From the NCBI GenBank assembly GCA_020747015.1, contig JAGTJM010000009.1:310001-374000 (forward strand): 64,000 nucleotides of DNA, read 5' to 3'. How positions within the stretch are numbered: position 1 is the first letter of the stretch; every line of letters begins with the position of its first letter. Origin of the DNA: Pyrenochaeta sp. MPI-SDFR-AT-0127. Its lineage: Eukaryota > Ascomycota > Dothideomycetes > Pleosporales > Cucurbitariaceae. Below are positions 8,018-19,619 of this stretch, piece after piece. Under the pieces are notes generated by a model, which saw nothing but the letters and a program-made list of their open reading frames with translations, did no database searches and was not told the DNA's origin. The translations under genes and the position numbers were made by a program.

Positions 8018-10506
8018 ATGACGGCGGCAGACGAGCGGCCGGCGCTGCAGGATGCGCTAGGCTTGCTGCACAAAGGCAAGTATCAGTGTGTGCGGGAGAG
8101 CGGGGAGCAGTGCTAACAATGGGGTGCAGCATCGACAATATCAGCAAAGCAGAGGACAGTCAAACTCTCCAGCATTGTCCATGTCATCTGCCAGCATGCG
8201 CTTGAACACGGCCTTGACGAGGATGCTCTTCGATCTGTCGTGCAGCTCGCCTCAGTTAAAACAAGTCTAGATCAAACAAGCGTCACAACTCTGATTAGAA
8301 ACCTGTATCCCGCACAGCGTGTACCTGGCGACCTTGTCGTAACTATTGTAGGCGCACTTGGTCAGGGCCAGGGTAAGCCATCACCGAGCACCCAGGACAG
8401 CCTCGTAAAGTGGCTTACGACGGTCCACGAGATCATCGACGATGCGCATGTCTTGTCTCGCCTGTACTGCGTATTCTTTGGCATGTTGGATATGATTAGT
8501 ATCAGGTGGGCATTAACCAGGTTGAACGCCAATATCAGACGGTGCTAATTTTAGAAGGACCTCTTTGTGTCATCTGCTATCTTTGATTACGCGCAGACAA
8601 CACGTCAAGCCGTTCAGAATACAGCAACTGTACGTTCTGATTTAGTTCAAGCATGCCTTACTTTTAACGCATATGCTGACTGAAGTCCAGGCTCGAATTG
8701 TCACGCGGACTTGGCAACGAGCCGGCACTCCAAGGTCTGCTCAGGGTATACAAAGATTACTACCCTGATATTATCCTCGGAAGTACTTCCACAACCCGCA
8801 AGTCGTTTGCGCCGGTGAGTTCTCGCCCATTGGTGATCTGAAATGTAACTTTCACATTTGAGACTCGTTACACCCGCAATTGCATGTCACACTGTTGAGC
8901 AAGGGGCTAATCGTATAGCGACCGGACTCGGTGTGGCGAACAAGGATCTCTGCGATACAAGAAGCTAGCAGAGTAGCAGGTTCCGCCTCAAATGATAGCC
9001 ACAATGGTTTCAAGGTTCAGCGGAAAGGGCCAATGATAAGCAAGGTATCGATTATTCCCGATGTTCATACCTATCACACTACTGAGGTGGGCACACTGGG
9101 ACCGTTCCGAGTCACAGATGGACTAAATGCACATCACAGATATCTGTTACCCTCGAAGGGATGGATAACGTGGACGAATTTGTGGATAATCTTGATAGAG
9201 TGGAGCCACCTGGACAGCTGATCTCGTTTCTTACTGATCCGCTCCTCCAGAAGTATGTCGATCTGAAGCCTTCCTCGATGACATCTAACAGAATTGATCT
9301 GTGGCTTGCAACATGTCTAGAGGAACACTACGACGCTCAGCAACAGGGATATGGTGTTTCTGAACAACTATTCGAAGTTCTTGACGGATTTCTTCAGCAT
9401 GCCAGATTCATTAAGGTATGTCCACCGCAACTACGTCTCGTTGAATGTGAAACTGACTTTCATTCGAGGCATTGCATCCCACCGTTATAGACTTTCTCAA
9501 GGAATATCTTCCAACATGGAACGGCCAGGATGGTTTAGACACACTGCTCGGGCTGGTGTCGTACATCGAGATTGAGTCATTTGACAAAGTTTACTCAAAT
9601 TACCTGGCAATTATTGAGCGAGCTTTGGCGAGCAGAGGCAACTCCGTACAGGCACAACTCATCGACTTATACACGTCTCTCTTACAACATCAAATCACCG
9701 CAGCACCTTCGATGACCACTCAGCGTGTAGCTTTGCATCACCGGGCTCTCCAAGATCTTGTCGCACATGCTTCGGCACTTTCAACTTCTCTTCTCCTCTC
9801 ATCACGCTTGGGCACGGAGAGTAGTCTCACTTCGTCGATCCTGCACTTCTACGAACTTCTCTCGACCTCTACAAAACCGCACATCATCCCCATCATCTTG
9901 CCGCCGATGCACCTGGTATACATTTTGGCACAAAACGCGTCTTCAGCAACACTGTCCCGCATCTGCGGTATCATTGGCTCCTACAAGGTTGCATTTGATC
10001 AGCACCCCAAACCCGTAAAGGACTACTACCCCGCATCCATCACAGATTTGTTGAACTTTTGTCTTCGCGACTTATACAACCTGTTTTGGATAGCTCGTGC
10101 CTTGAGCGCTATAGAACAGAAGTCCATCGGCTTGTATTGTGATCCATCCTTGCGCTCAACTCTCAGTGACTACCTGAGCAGCCAAGATCGCGAGTATGCT
10201 ATCGGCACCGCATTCGGACTTTCTCACAACAACTCGTTAGCCTCGCTGTCTGCCGCAGCTTGGCGCGCCATGGAGGAACAGGAAATAGAGAGAAGAGGAT
10301 ATGACAAAGATAGCATCCAATATCATCAAGGTCCCGTCAGCCAGAGAAGCCTAGACGTATTGAAACGGAAAGGCGGCGTGAATTTACAATGGGATGGCGA
10401 AAATGGCTACAAGGTTGCTGTACTCAATTGGCTAGCAGAAAGAGGGTTGGTTGGTATGAGGGGGTTCATGTTCGCTACTGTTACAGATTTGAAAGGGAAG
10501 GTCTAA
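8018..10506 (+). CDS. CENP-I / Mis6 inner-kinetochore protein
   Basis: Seven exons give a continuous frame: 8018-8075, 8130-8505, 8558-8629, 8691-8814, 8919-9086, 9140-9415 and 9469-10506, coding for 703 residues. The protein is all-helical and HEAT-like, with the CENP-I/Mis6 style region SPSTQDSLVKWL, LSRLYCVFFGMLD, LSRGLGNEPALQGLLRVYKDYYPDIILG and the spliced R-P-D-S-V-W-R. Length and order fit the Mis6 family (S. pombe Mis6, S. cerevisiae Ctf3), part of the constitutive centromere-associated network that helps load CENP-A chromatin. Intron 1 begins with GC (AG|GCAAGT) and has a perfect TGCTAAC branch site 12 bases before its acceptor; only this donor keeps the frame. The start codon was chosen because it lies just upstream and is in phase after that intron. 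Confidence 0.85.
8076..8129 (+). other. GC-AG intron 1 of the CENP-I gene
   Basis: The 54-nt intron starts GCAAGT and ends TGCAG, with TGCTAAC at 8111-8117. A GT donor four bases downstream (GTATCA) would put the next exon in the wrong frame, whereas the GC donor joins AAG to the frame that continues through exon 2. Confidence 0.7.
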
Positions 10507-12944
10507 GTATGCAAGGCATATACTTAGCACTTGTACGTTTGTATCCAACCGTTGTTACACTCTACGTGTTGGAACCTATGTTCTGCTTCTGTTACTGCCC
10601 GGGCTGTGCTCTCCACTAGGTCTTCGGATTAGTACCTTAGGTGGATGATTTACGAGGTAGCAAATGTTCAAACATGATGTATCACAATTTGAGTTGCACA
10701 TCATCTTGTAGATGAAGGGGGCTCATTACTGTGCAGATTTATCACCACACATCTTTGACGACAGCGCGGCGCGATTATCTCCGCTCTCTGATTACATTTT
10801 GAAAATTAACAATAGGCTTGCATCTTGCCCTCGGGTGGAGACGGCTGTTGGTTCTCTATTCCAACATACGCTTGGTGCAGAAGTTCGGCTGCCCTTGTGC
10901 TGGTGCATGTCTAGAAGGGCGATACATAGACGTTCAAACGGTAGGCTGTAAATTTAAAATACAAAAAATTACTCTTTGGATGCCAATAGAGGATTCACTA
11001 ATCGATGACGTCTTTGTAGGTCTGATGCGTTCAACAATGCTCGGAATGACCGAGGAATCCTTTCAAGCATGGGGTATCAACTTCTTTTAGATACACACAA
11101 TATGGGACCATGCCAAGATAAAAGAAACAAACATGATATCATATCGAAACCAAAAACAATAAGCCTCGTGCTTTCCTGTGGCCCTGCGGGATCATTTCAA
11201 CGATTATGTCCTGGAACTAGAAGCTTCGGCATCGACCATAGCGAGTCATCGTCGAGGTTTCTCAACATTATCACCTCTTCCAGCCATCTGTTGCTTGATG
11301 GAAGTACGATTAGCACGCAGTGAATAGACTCAGGTTTTCAGAGAAATTGTATAAGAATAACCATTGTGCACCAAAAGTAACTGTTACAGTATTCTACATT
11401 GTTGCGAACTTGGCCTGAAAGGAGGAAACCATTAATTGAGGGTTTTACAGTGTATTGAAGCTTCACCAGTGCTACGAGAGTATCGAAAAAAAAGGCTGGT
11501 TCCTGATACTGATAAGGAGCATCTTGTAGTTAGTCCTTGGTGACGTCAATGTCGAGGTGGGTATGTAATTTCAAGAATTGAAGGTTAGACGATCGTCGTG
11601 TTCGATTGCCAATAGATCTAACCCAACTTTTCTCATATTCACCAGTCAAAGGTCAGTTGCCCTCTTCGATATCGGCTCACATAACTTATTTGGCGATGCA
11701 ATGATAAGGGAAGCAATGGCTATCACGCTGTATAGTCGCAGCTTTGATGCTGTGCACATCAGAGCCTCTACAGTACTTCATTACCACATTTAGCCGTAGT
11801 TTGTTTTAGCAGAGGTCACCAGCTCATGTTATGCAAACCTGGGCATATCAGAAGGCCACAAACACCTCGCCACGTCTGCTCCGGCTTAGATGTTTCCGTG
11901 GTGATGTAGTGATCGCCGATGCCGCAGACCATAATCAAAGCCTATCAGACATCATTTGGAGCACCTTGATGATATATAAAGTTTATGAACCTGATGGCGC
12001 TATTTCTTCGCCTTTACGTTGGGATTTAGGCGTGCATGTCACGAGCGGCCATTGGAATTACTTGCCTATTCTTGAAAATACAAACACGAAGGCCAGGAGT
12101 TCAATAGGGCATTCACATGGATTTAGTGAAAAGAGCGCAATGCTGCTAGATACCTTTCCTTCTACCCCAAGATCGATATTGCAGTTCTTGACATGTCCTA
12201 GGCGCTTAGATATTGACCTCTGCCCGTGATCACTACTTGAGTGTGCGGTTCACAGCTTTTCGCCTCCACACCGCAATGTCAATTCTATCTGACATCACTG
12301 AACGCTCTCTGAAATCCAGTTTCATACCCATAGGCACATATATTTTCAAAGGCAGTTTTTGTCGAGCGACATCCAATACCATCAAAATAACCTGTTGTCA
12401 TGGCTTGGCATCGATAGCAACATGCCGTCATAGACGGTCTGGATCACTGAAGTCTCAAACAACACAAATAAACTTCGGATATCGGCAGGCATGATACAGG
12501 AAAAGAGTTGTTGTACAGTCGGCACCTTTAATCGTCGTGTCGAGCGGCGCCACTTCCGCGCGTCGTGACAGGGTTTACCAAGACCCGATGATCTCATACC
12601 CAAGCAGAAGCCGCGAAATACCACGTTGTGTCTCGGATATGCGGCTAGGAAAGTTTAGCCGCACGCCAAAAATGTCACGCTGGGCTGATGTAGCCCAGAG
12701 AGGAAACCTTGTGGCTTTGACCATGGCTAGCCTTGGAAGTACGCAATTGCGTGGCTGACGTTTTGTGACTGCATCCCAAGGCCGTTGCCAGAGGTATATA
12801 TAGATCTTGGACTGAGACCTCGAAATAGCATTGAAAGCATTCAACCGTAACAATATCTTCTCACAAGCTCTACGATATCCTCGGCACTTGTCTCTTCGAG
12901 TAGTCCTAAGAGTAAAGTCCACACAGCCTCAAAGATCCGCCATC
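10507..12944. other. 2.4-kb gene desert
   Basis: This AT-richer stretch follows the CENP-I gene. Frames at 10712-11090, 11069-11323, 11831-12229 and 12213-12494 lack any motif I know, and they do not join into a plausible spliced gene. Decayed mobile or duplicated DNA is possible but not shown. The last 150 bases carry the promoter of the MARVEL gene, with TATATATAG near 12795. Confidence 0.4.
12795..12803 (+). promoter_or_regulatory. TATA-like element of the MARVEL gene
   Basis: TATATATAG lies about 150 bp before the start codon at 12945, a spacing that fits a TATA box followed by a leader of roughly 100 bases. This is positional evidence only. Confidence 0.35.
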
Positions 12945-13523
12945 ATGATCATCTCACGCCGTACGACTCCCACATCCAAACCTCATATTAGACATGCGCT
13001 AATCTTATACCGTCGCCTTAGTTGTATCGCTCATCCTTCGCATTGCACAATTCGTGTTTGCTACCATTGTCCTCGGTTTGACAGCCTACTTCCTCTACCA
13101 GCGTACTCGACATGGTGTCGGGCCTTTCGCTCGCGTTATTTTTAGTGTGATCTGGGCTTCGCTTTCCATCATCTTCGCCATCATTTGGGCGATCCCCACC
13201 AGCTCTAGTATGACTGGTTATGTATCCGATCTGAGTAAGTTCATCCTGAAGAATCCATCGCCTTGACTAGGAAGCTAATGCAGACTGCAATAGTCTTTAC
13301 TGCTGGATGGGCCGCTGTCTTTGGCCTCCTCGTTCGCTATTTCAACGGTGCCAACTGTGGAAGTGCCTGGAATTGGACAGGAGTCTCCCTTAGCCGTAGC
13401 AACCACTGTGGTCAATGGCGCGCTGCTCAAGCCTTCTCTTTCCTCTCCATGGTTATGTGGTTTGCAACCTTCGTTTTGGGCATTATCACTGTCCACCGCC
13501 TCTCACGCCGCACATCTGGGTAA
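12945..13523 (+). CDS. MARVEL-domain-like four-helix membrane protein
   Basis: Exon 1 is only 16 nt (12945-12960, MIISR plus one base). Exon 2 is 13022-13234 and exon 3 starts at 13294. The joined frame begins MIISRLVSLILRIAQFVF and encodes four hydrophobic segments: about 6-26, 44-62, then after the second intron VFTAGWAAVFGLLVRYF and SFLSMVMWFATFVLGI. The NCGSAWNWTG and HCGQWRAAQAFSF loop resembles the extracellular Cys-containing loop of fungal MARVEL proteins, which sit at the plasma membrane or in vesicles. The frame stops at 13521-13523 (about 153 residues). A GTAAGC donor at 13520 could instead splice to AAGAGG near 13575 and add a few residues. Specific function is unknown. Confidence 0.72.
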
Positions 13524-14158
13524 GCGAGCTAGAGAATCACATTCATTGGATGTCTGCTAACACACGCTAAGAAGAGGTTCGCGCGTCTGAATAGAGTCAT
13601 GAAGGGGTACGTTCAAAGTAGCTGTATGAATCTACGGTGATACAAGGTCATCAAGGAACAGAAGAGGTTGTATTGCCTAGTGAGAGCAGTTCCCGTTAGC
13701 TATTTCGTCTGTTATTTGTTCTCTGGCTACTGGAGGCCTTTCTCACGAAAGTCTACACTTATGACAGATATGACAAGGGTTTTTTTAGCAAGCGCGGCGC
13801 GATGGAATCATGTATTTCTATTTTTGTAGCAATGTGTTTGTGCACGGTGCAGATATCAAATCCAAACCAGCTCTGATTATACAATTCTGTACCCAAGGTT
13901 CCATAGAATGCGAAGAATTGTAACCTGTCGAATAAGTCTTCTACGCCTGTCAAACTCCAGGTGTTTCTAGTTCTTCGGCTCCTCAGATCAGAACTAAGTC
14001 GCTATGCGAAGAATGCGGAATCGTTATTTTATAGGGTGCGATATCTTCAGACTTGGGAACAAACAAATAAATGTGGTATTTGATTCGCGACTGGGTAGAT
14101 CCAAGTCGCCCACTTAATTTGGCCAGAACTGCTCTTGTTGCAGCTGCTTCTGAAATAA
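13524..14158. other. Convergent intergenic region; no gene seen
   Basis: The MARVEL gene (plus) and the CCCH gene (minus) end toward each other here. Besides the possible terminal mini-exon of the MARVEL gene near 13575-13595, I see no coding or RNA feature. Confidence 0.45.
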
Positions 14159-16328
14159 TTATGAGGAGTTCCCATCCTTATCGTACCTGGTATACTTAAC
14201 CTTATCCATGCCGTGAGTGCCGCGCAGGTTGCAATTGTCGGGAAAAGGGCAGTACCCTTGATCGCGCTCAAGGGCGCACTGGTGGCCCATGTCTACCGAA
14301 CATTAATGCATGTTCTAAACTAGGTCTTACAGACAAAGCTAAAGATTTTCATGGCAAAAATCACATAGCCAAGTTTGGATGGGGAAGGCGCATACTCACA
14401 ACAATCGAAATTTTCGCAATACCGGTTCTTGCAAGCCAGACTACGCGTCTTATAGCGCAAGGCGTTGAGCTCGGCCTGGCTAAGTTTTGGCTCATGCTGA
14501 AAGCTGCAAAACTTCCCATTCTCACAGTAGCCTCCAAGATGCCTAGTAAGAGTTAGTGATGATGTGAAGAAAAGGATAAATTGCAAGTATAGGCAGATCC
14601 TTGAAGAGATTCAGGATGTGCTGTTATGACCTGAGGCACATACCAATGGTTGCACAACTTCTTGCCAGACTTCTTCATGCGTGTTTCAAGAGATGCTACA
14701 GCAGCAGGATCTTTTGATGGAAGCGGTTCGTCAAGCCGTTGTTCAGCTTTATTGTAATAGACAAATTTCTTTTTCGCTTTTGCCTTGACATTGGTGTTAT
14801 CGCTCGGGGCAATCGAGATACTTCCATTTGCTGGCGCACCCGATCTTCCTACAGTAGCTTAAATATCTGTCAGTTTACTATTGCATAAGAAACCAAACTG
14901 GAAGAGGACTAGGCAGTAATGCCCATTGACTACTGAGGCACCTCGCGGTCTTCCGCATACACAGTACACTGTTTGCATCATGACGTAAAGTAGGAATAAC
15001 AAGACTTTGAAGCATATCACGGGATTATACATACCCCAAGAAGAGTCTCCACTAGGATCTGTGATGGAAAGAGGGGTCGTGCTAGGAGTCGGGATTGTTG
15101 CCACAGGTCTTGGGGTACCTTCTGGCGACGAAGTGTTCGTCATTGAGCGGAAGATCTGCTGAGACTGCGTCGGATGCTGTACAGGTACCGGTGTCAATGA
15201 TCGTGCAAAATTAGTAGTGAATGGTGTTGTGTCTAGCAATGGTTGATCCTTGAATACATCATCAAAGCGAGCGCGCTTGAAGTTCGACAGCTCAGTAAAG
15301 CCCCGATATGCGGGCGTAGTTTCTAGTAATGTGACTCGAGCGGCCTTTAATGCGTCATGTTTGAAATGCTCCAGATTTACAAGGTATCCAGCGTCATGGC
15401 AGCCGCCAAAGATTATATGTCGACAGGTAGGATTGTCACTGAACGTACGAAGCATCTCTGTGCAGAGTTTATTAGCACATAATTTGGAACTGATCAAGTT
15501 CGTATACCTTTAAGTTTGTGATCAGCCCGTTCCTTTCCTTGGCCAACGTCGATAACACTAAACAAAGGCTGATTGACACTGAATCGTTGGGCGAAGACAC
15601 GCAGTTCCTGTGGGGAGCGGAGCAGTCCAATTTGCGCCAACTTCATGGCGAGTCTATCAAGGCTGAAGTATATTTGAACCATGATAGGCCAATTACCAGA
15701 GTCGTTATATAGGGTAGCAATATGACTGCGAATCGCATGATAGAGTCGAGACGCAGCTTCAGACCCGCCGTCACCACCACCAGCCTGAAGTAATGCATCT
15801 TGGAACTATAGGGTGGCTAAATAAGTACCCTATACACAAAATGGTCTCCGAAAGGATATTCGAGGCGTAATTACAATTTCGTATTCGCGTGTTACCAGCT
15901 AGAATCACACTGTGTGGGAGAAAACGATAAAAATTGGTGAAAGCACTTACAATAGCGCCATCCCCGTCAATGAGAGCTAAGACAAACGAACTGGAATTCT
16001 TTATAAAAGTTAGCAGTCGTGCAAGGCTCTAAATCGGCCTGTTACTTACTAGCTGTCGTTCATATTCCTCGACCAAACCTATCTTCTCATCTTTTGTCTT
16101 TTGAAAGCTGCGGCGTATTTCTCTTTCACTCAAATAGTCATTCTTCAAATTAGCATGTTCTTCTGACAAATTCTTGTATTTTTCGAGCAACTCCTGTCCG
16201 TCTCGTTAATGATATATACATAATCCCCAAACTTTGGAGCTCAAAAGTACGCTAAATAATTGCTCTCTGGCTTCGTCAGACGCTCGAAAGCTCTCCATCC
16301 GGGATAAAATGTTGGCAAAATCGGTCAT
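14159..16328 (-). CDS. DUF7923 and CCCH zinc-finger protein
   Basis: Eight exons on the minus strand keep one frame: 16251-16328, 16050-16193, 15951-15998, 15508-15805, 15035-15457, 14644-14848, 14400-14542 and 14159-14292, coding for 490 residues. A coiled-coil segment (about 27-74, rich in Glu/Lys with regular Leu) precedes the DUF7923-type domain, which opens with FVLALIDGDGAIF and includes YFSLDRLAMKL and HIIFGGCHDAGYL. A Pro/Ser/Thr-rich linker follows. The C-terminus has a classical C-x8-C-x5-C-x3-H finger (about 394-417) and two further Cys/His clusters, CKNRYCENFDC with YMGH and QCALERDQGYCPFPDNC. Such fingers usually bind RNA; the role of this fungal family is not established. The final fingers are split across exons, so single-frame reading misses them. 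Confidence 0.82.
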
Positions 16329-17350
16329 ATTGATTGACACTCAGTATATACTAGGTAATTCGGGGAAAGAGAGTACTGGTGGCAGACAAGAGCAGCCCTT
16401 AATTGTCGGCGTAAGCTGAGGCAACAGCTAGCTAGCTTTCGCACTGGAGTTAGCGTTGTTGGTGGGGGACCTAACCGAACAGGGACTAGACCTGTCGATC
16501 ATGGCACTCAGAAACCGGTGGATTTCTGCGTCAGACAAAAGCAGGCCAGAGGGTCTCGAAGTGTTCGAACGAGAAACAGACCAAGCAAAAGACTGCATAG
16601 TGAAGAACTCCTTCTCATGTTTCTGCTGAAGGTTTTTAAAGTGGCCGTGGACAAAGGTATCGGGTGAGGCTCAGTCGTTGACCTGAGAGAATGACAGCCT
16701 CTGGGTCTAGGTTGCACGAGGACTTTGCTTGAAGCTGTATAGAATTTAATAGAGCTTCCAGAAACCACCTATTTCAGTCTCCATAACATATACACATCCA
16801 TCTTGCGCTGTCAGCCATGGCTGCTTTCGACATGTTGAGGCTTGCTAGGAGGCCGTGATTTGTATTAGATAGCTCTAATATTCAATCCGACCGTATCTCT
16901 GCGCTGAAATGGAAATGGGTCGACCAGCTGATTCTCAAAGCACATAGATGCCTGCATTTAGGTTGACGTTCGAGCCCGAGCATGAAGGGTGATTTCTCCC
17001 CTTCTCAATGTCGCTCAGCGCGACTCTTCAGCCTCCACTTTGATCTGATCGAATGGTCATAATTCTCCCATTTACTCCCGGTGCCTGTATTGATCGCGCC
17101 TTTGCTGCCTCACTTAACTTCTTACGGAAACCCTTCTCATATATTAAACCCCGGAAGCTCCGCCGCTAAGCAACACGTGATAGCTACCCCACAATGAACC
17201 GTTAGCACAGTCCTTGAGCCGCAGCTCTGAAATGTAGTTGCAATTGTATGTGCTAGAGTTGAACCCTAGCCTTGGACCCATATGCAAAGCTCTGAAAGAG
17301 CTCCTTCTGTCTTCGTTCAACTTCCATTCAGACTGCGGAAATCTGGGGAC
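16329..17350. other. 1-kb divergent promoter region; no gene seen
   Basis: The CCCH gene (minus) and the GST gene (plus) diverge from this region, so both promoters must lie here. Frames such as the minus-strand one at 16508-16768 look random. An in-frame ATG at 17282 could extend the GST by 23 residues. Confidence 0.4.
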
Positions 17351-18196
17351 ATGTCTTCTAACAAGAAAGCCCGCACCCACCCTCCATACGAGCTGCTCTA
17401 TTGGCCCGATATCCCAGGGCGTGGTGAGTTCATTCGACTTGTATTCGAAGCAGCCAGTGTTCCTTACAAGGACGTCGCCAATGAGTCCAAAGATGGTACA
17501 TTTCCACGCTACCTCATCCTTCCCTACTCACTGACACTTTATGCAGGCGTTCATTCTGTAGTATCACTCATTTCGCAAGAGTCCACAGGAGATGTCGACG
17601 GTAACCCACCTACCTTCGCACCGCCTGCTCTGCGCATCCCTGGTGAAGGCAAGAACGGCAGAACCCTGGTTCTGTATCAAACGCCATCCATCCTTTCGTA
17701 CCTTGGCCCCAAACTCAATATGTGTGGGGACGACGAGTCAGAGAAGGCCTGGATCCTCTCGCACACACTCACAGCGCTCGACCTTAATAATGAAGCACAT
17801 GATACTCATCATCCCATCTCCAGCGCCGAATACTATGAGGCCCAGAAAGATGAGGCGTTGAAGAAAGCAAAGGACTTCAGGGAGATTAGAATCCCAAAAT
17901 TTCTAAGTTTCTTTGAGAGAGTGTTGAAAGGCAATGAGGACGAAGCAAAAGGCAAACACCTTGTTGGCAACAGATTGAGTTATGCAGATACCACACTTTG
18001 GCACGTATTGAGCGGACTGCAATTTGCATTTCCAAAGGAGATGGAGGCGAGGATGAAGGATTATCCTACGCTTTTTGAGGTGTTTTATGAGAATGTAAAG
18101 GGACAGAGTGGGCTGAAGGAATACCTTGCCAGTGATAGAAGGAAGCCGTTCACTAATGGCGTTTTCAGGTACTATCCTGAGCTTGACAGACAATAA
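17351..18196 (+). CDS. Glutathione S-transferase-like protein
   Basis: Exons are 17351-17495 and 17547-18196, giving 264 residues. The 51-nt intron (GTACAT..TGCAG) has no stop and a length divisible by three, so it can be mistaken for coding sequence. The N-terminal thioredoxin fold includes ELLYWPDIPGRGEFIRLVFEAA, with the Tyr of LLYW where sigma-like GSTs have their catalytic Tyr. After a linker comes LYQTPSILSYLG, the glutathione-binding Ser region, and then a helical C-terminal domain with NRLSYADTTLWHVLSGL, the conserved Asp-containing helix-capping motif. The family conjugates or transfers glutathione in the cytosol. A longer start at 17282 is possible. The 3' end faces the eS7 gene 198 bp away. 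Confidence 0.85.
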   Translation: MSSNKKARTHPPYELLYWPDIPGRGEFIRLVFEAASVPYKDVANESKDGTFPRYLILPYSLTLYAGVHSVVSLISQESTGDVDGNPPTFAPPALRIPGEGKNGRTLVLYQTPSILSYLGPKLNMCGDDESEKAWILSHTLTALDLNNEAHDTHHPISSAEYYEAQKDEALKKAKDFREIRIPKFLSFFERVLKGNEDEAKGKHLVGNRLSYADTTLWHVLSGLQFAFPKEMEARMKDYPTLFEVFYENVKGQSGLKEYLASDRRKPFTNGVFRYYPELDRQ

Positions 18197-18394
18197 GGAA
18201 AAAAAAGATCGGGACTGCACAATTCAATCGTAGGTCATGCGACATGGACATCACGAAAGTAGACGTGTCAATTGCAATGGTATCTTGGATGCTCAACACG
18301 AGCTCATATCATCTTATTCCTTTTGGATGCCGGTACATGATGCATTACCGAACCGAAGCCGTACTCCTGAACCATGTATGAACCAAAGATCCGC

Positions 18395-19237
18395 CTAGTA
18401 GTCGGTAGCAGCGCTCTGGGGGAACTCAAAGTTGACACCCTTGCCAGTAAGACGCTTGTAAACCTCTGAGTAGGTATCGAGCCTGTAGTCGACGCCACCT
18501 CGCTCCTTCTCGTCGAGGACAACCTTGAGGATCTTGCTACCGTCCTCACGGGTACGAAGACGCTTGCCCACGATCTCAACGGGGTAAACGAGATCTGAAA
18601 GGATGGCGTCGTGGACAGCAGTAAGGGTTCGCGACTGAGGGCGCTTCTGAGTCTGCGAGGAGCGCGATCGGTTAGAGCGCTTGGGGCGGGGCAGGATGCG
18701 GCGGGAAGCGACAATCAGGACGTGGCGGTCAGAGAACTTCTTCTCAAGCTCACGGGTGAGGCTTTCTTCAGTCAGTTTTTTGTGTTTAAAAATACGCGTC
18801 CTGGAACATACCGCTGCTGGGCCTTGTGCCAGCCCTGGAGAAGGGGAACTGGGACGAAGATGACAATGGCCTTGCGTCCGTGACCAACCTCGATCTAAGA
18901 ATCCTGGTGTCAGCATGCTGTAGCTGCCCAGTGCCCACCGCCTCTTCAATTGTATGGGGTGGATGGGTATGTGTGCGATCGCCTCGAGGGCTCGAGAGCG
19001 CATAATTGTGGGGTGCCAGTTCATACCTCGCGGGCAGAGACAAACTGCAGAGGGCGCAGAGAGCTCTTCAAATCGGGCACATTGTTCTCGAGATCAGTCA
19101 ACGCCTGCGCAATGTTAGTGCTGCTTTTAAAGTGCGCGATAAATTGAGCGACTTGCGCTGGCGATGCTGGTCTCGATCTCCGAAGGGTTCTGCCTCGAGG
19201 GGCTGTTGGGGGCGATCTTCTTCAGCGAGTCGGACAT
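18395..19237 (-). CDS. RPS7: 40S ribosomal protein eS7 (RPS7)
   Basis: Four exons on the minus strand (19157-19237, 19027-19104, 18812-18894, 18395-18761) encode 202 residues, the usual length. Diagnostic stretches are [60 protein letters not shown] and [20 protein letters not shown]. It is a structural protein of the small ribosomal subunit needed for 18S rRNA processing. The first intron starts with GC (AGC|GCAAGT) and ends GCGCAG, with CACTAAC as branch site; only this non-canonical donor gives the conserved junction T-S-I-A-S-A-L-T-D-L. The nearest GT donor would shift the frame. Confidence 0.95.
19105..19156 (-). other. GC-AG intron 1 of RPS7
   Basis: This 52-nt intron reads GCAAGT at its 5' end on the minus strand and GCGCAG at its 3' end, with an internal CTAAC branch site. 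Phase and conservation of the flanking protein sequence both require the GC donor. Confidence 0.75.
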
Positions 19238-19619
19238 TTTGGCGGCTGGTGTTGAGCTGGTCGTGTCTGTCGAAGAAGTTCACCAGCTCACAATGATTTT
19301 GGCAGTCAGCGTCAAGCGTGGGCATAAGCGATAGCGCTAGCCTATCAAAGCTTAGCGGGCCACCCAGCAAAAGAACGCCTCGTCACCCTCGACTCCCAAA
19401 ACTGCTATTGCGGGGCATGACTGACTACGAAACTTGACCTCGTGCATCGTCAATTGGTATATTTAAATTCGCAAGCCGCTCTGTATATCGCCTATAGCTG
19501 CAACAACTGCCAACCAAGAATCCACAACATGCAAACAAGATCAGCTGCAACCTCCCTCTCTCCGGATCATGCACCCCTTCGATGAGTTTAACCACTCCAC
19601 CTTTCCAGCACTTTCGCAT
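19238..19619. promoter_or_regulatory. Promoter region of RPS7; also 3' flank of the aquaporin gene
   Basis: Both neighbours lie on the minus strand, so these 382 bp carry the RPS7 promoter and the 3' end of the aquaporin gene. I see no confident ribosomal-protein promoter element. Confidence 0.35.

Noticed and set aside
11831..12229. Plus frame of 132 codons in the 10.5-12.9 kb desert
   Set aside because: No recognisable domain and no continuation through introns; could be a relic but nothing identifies it.
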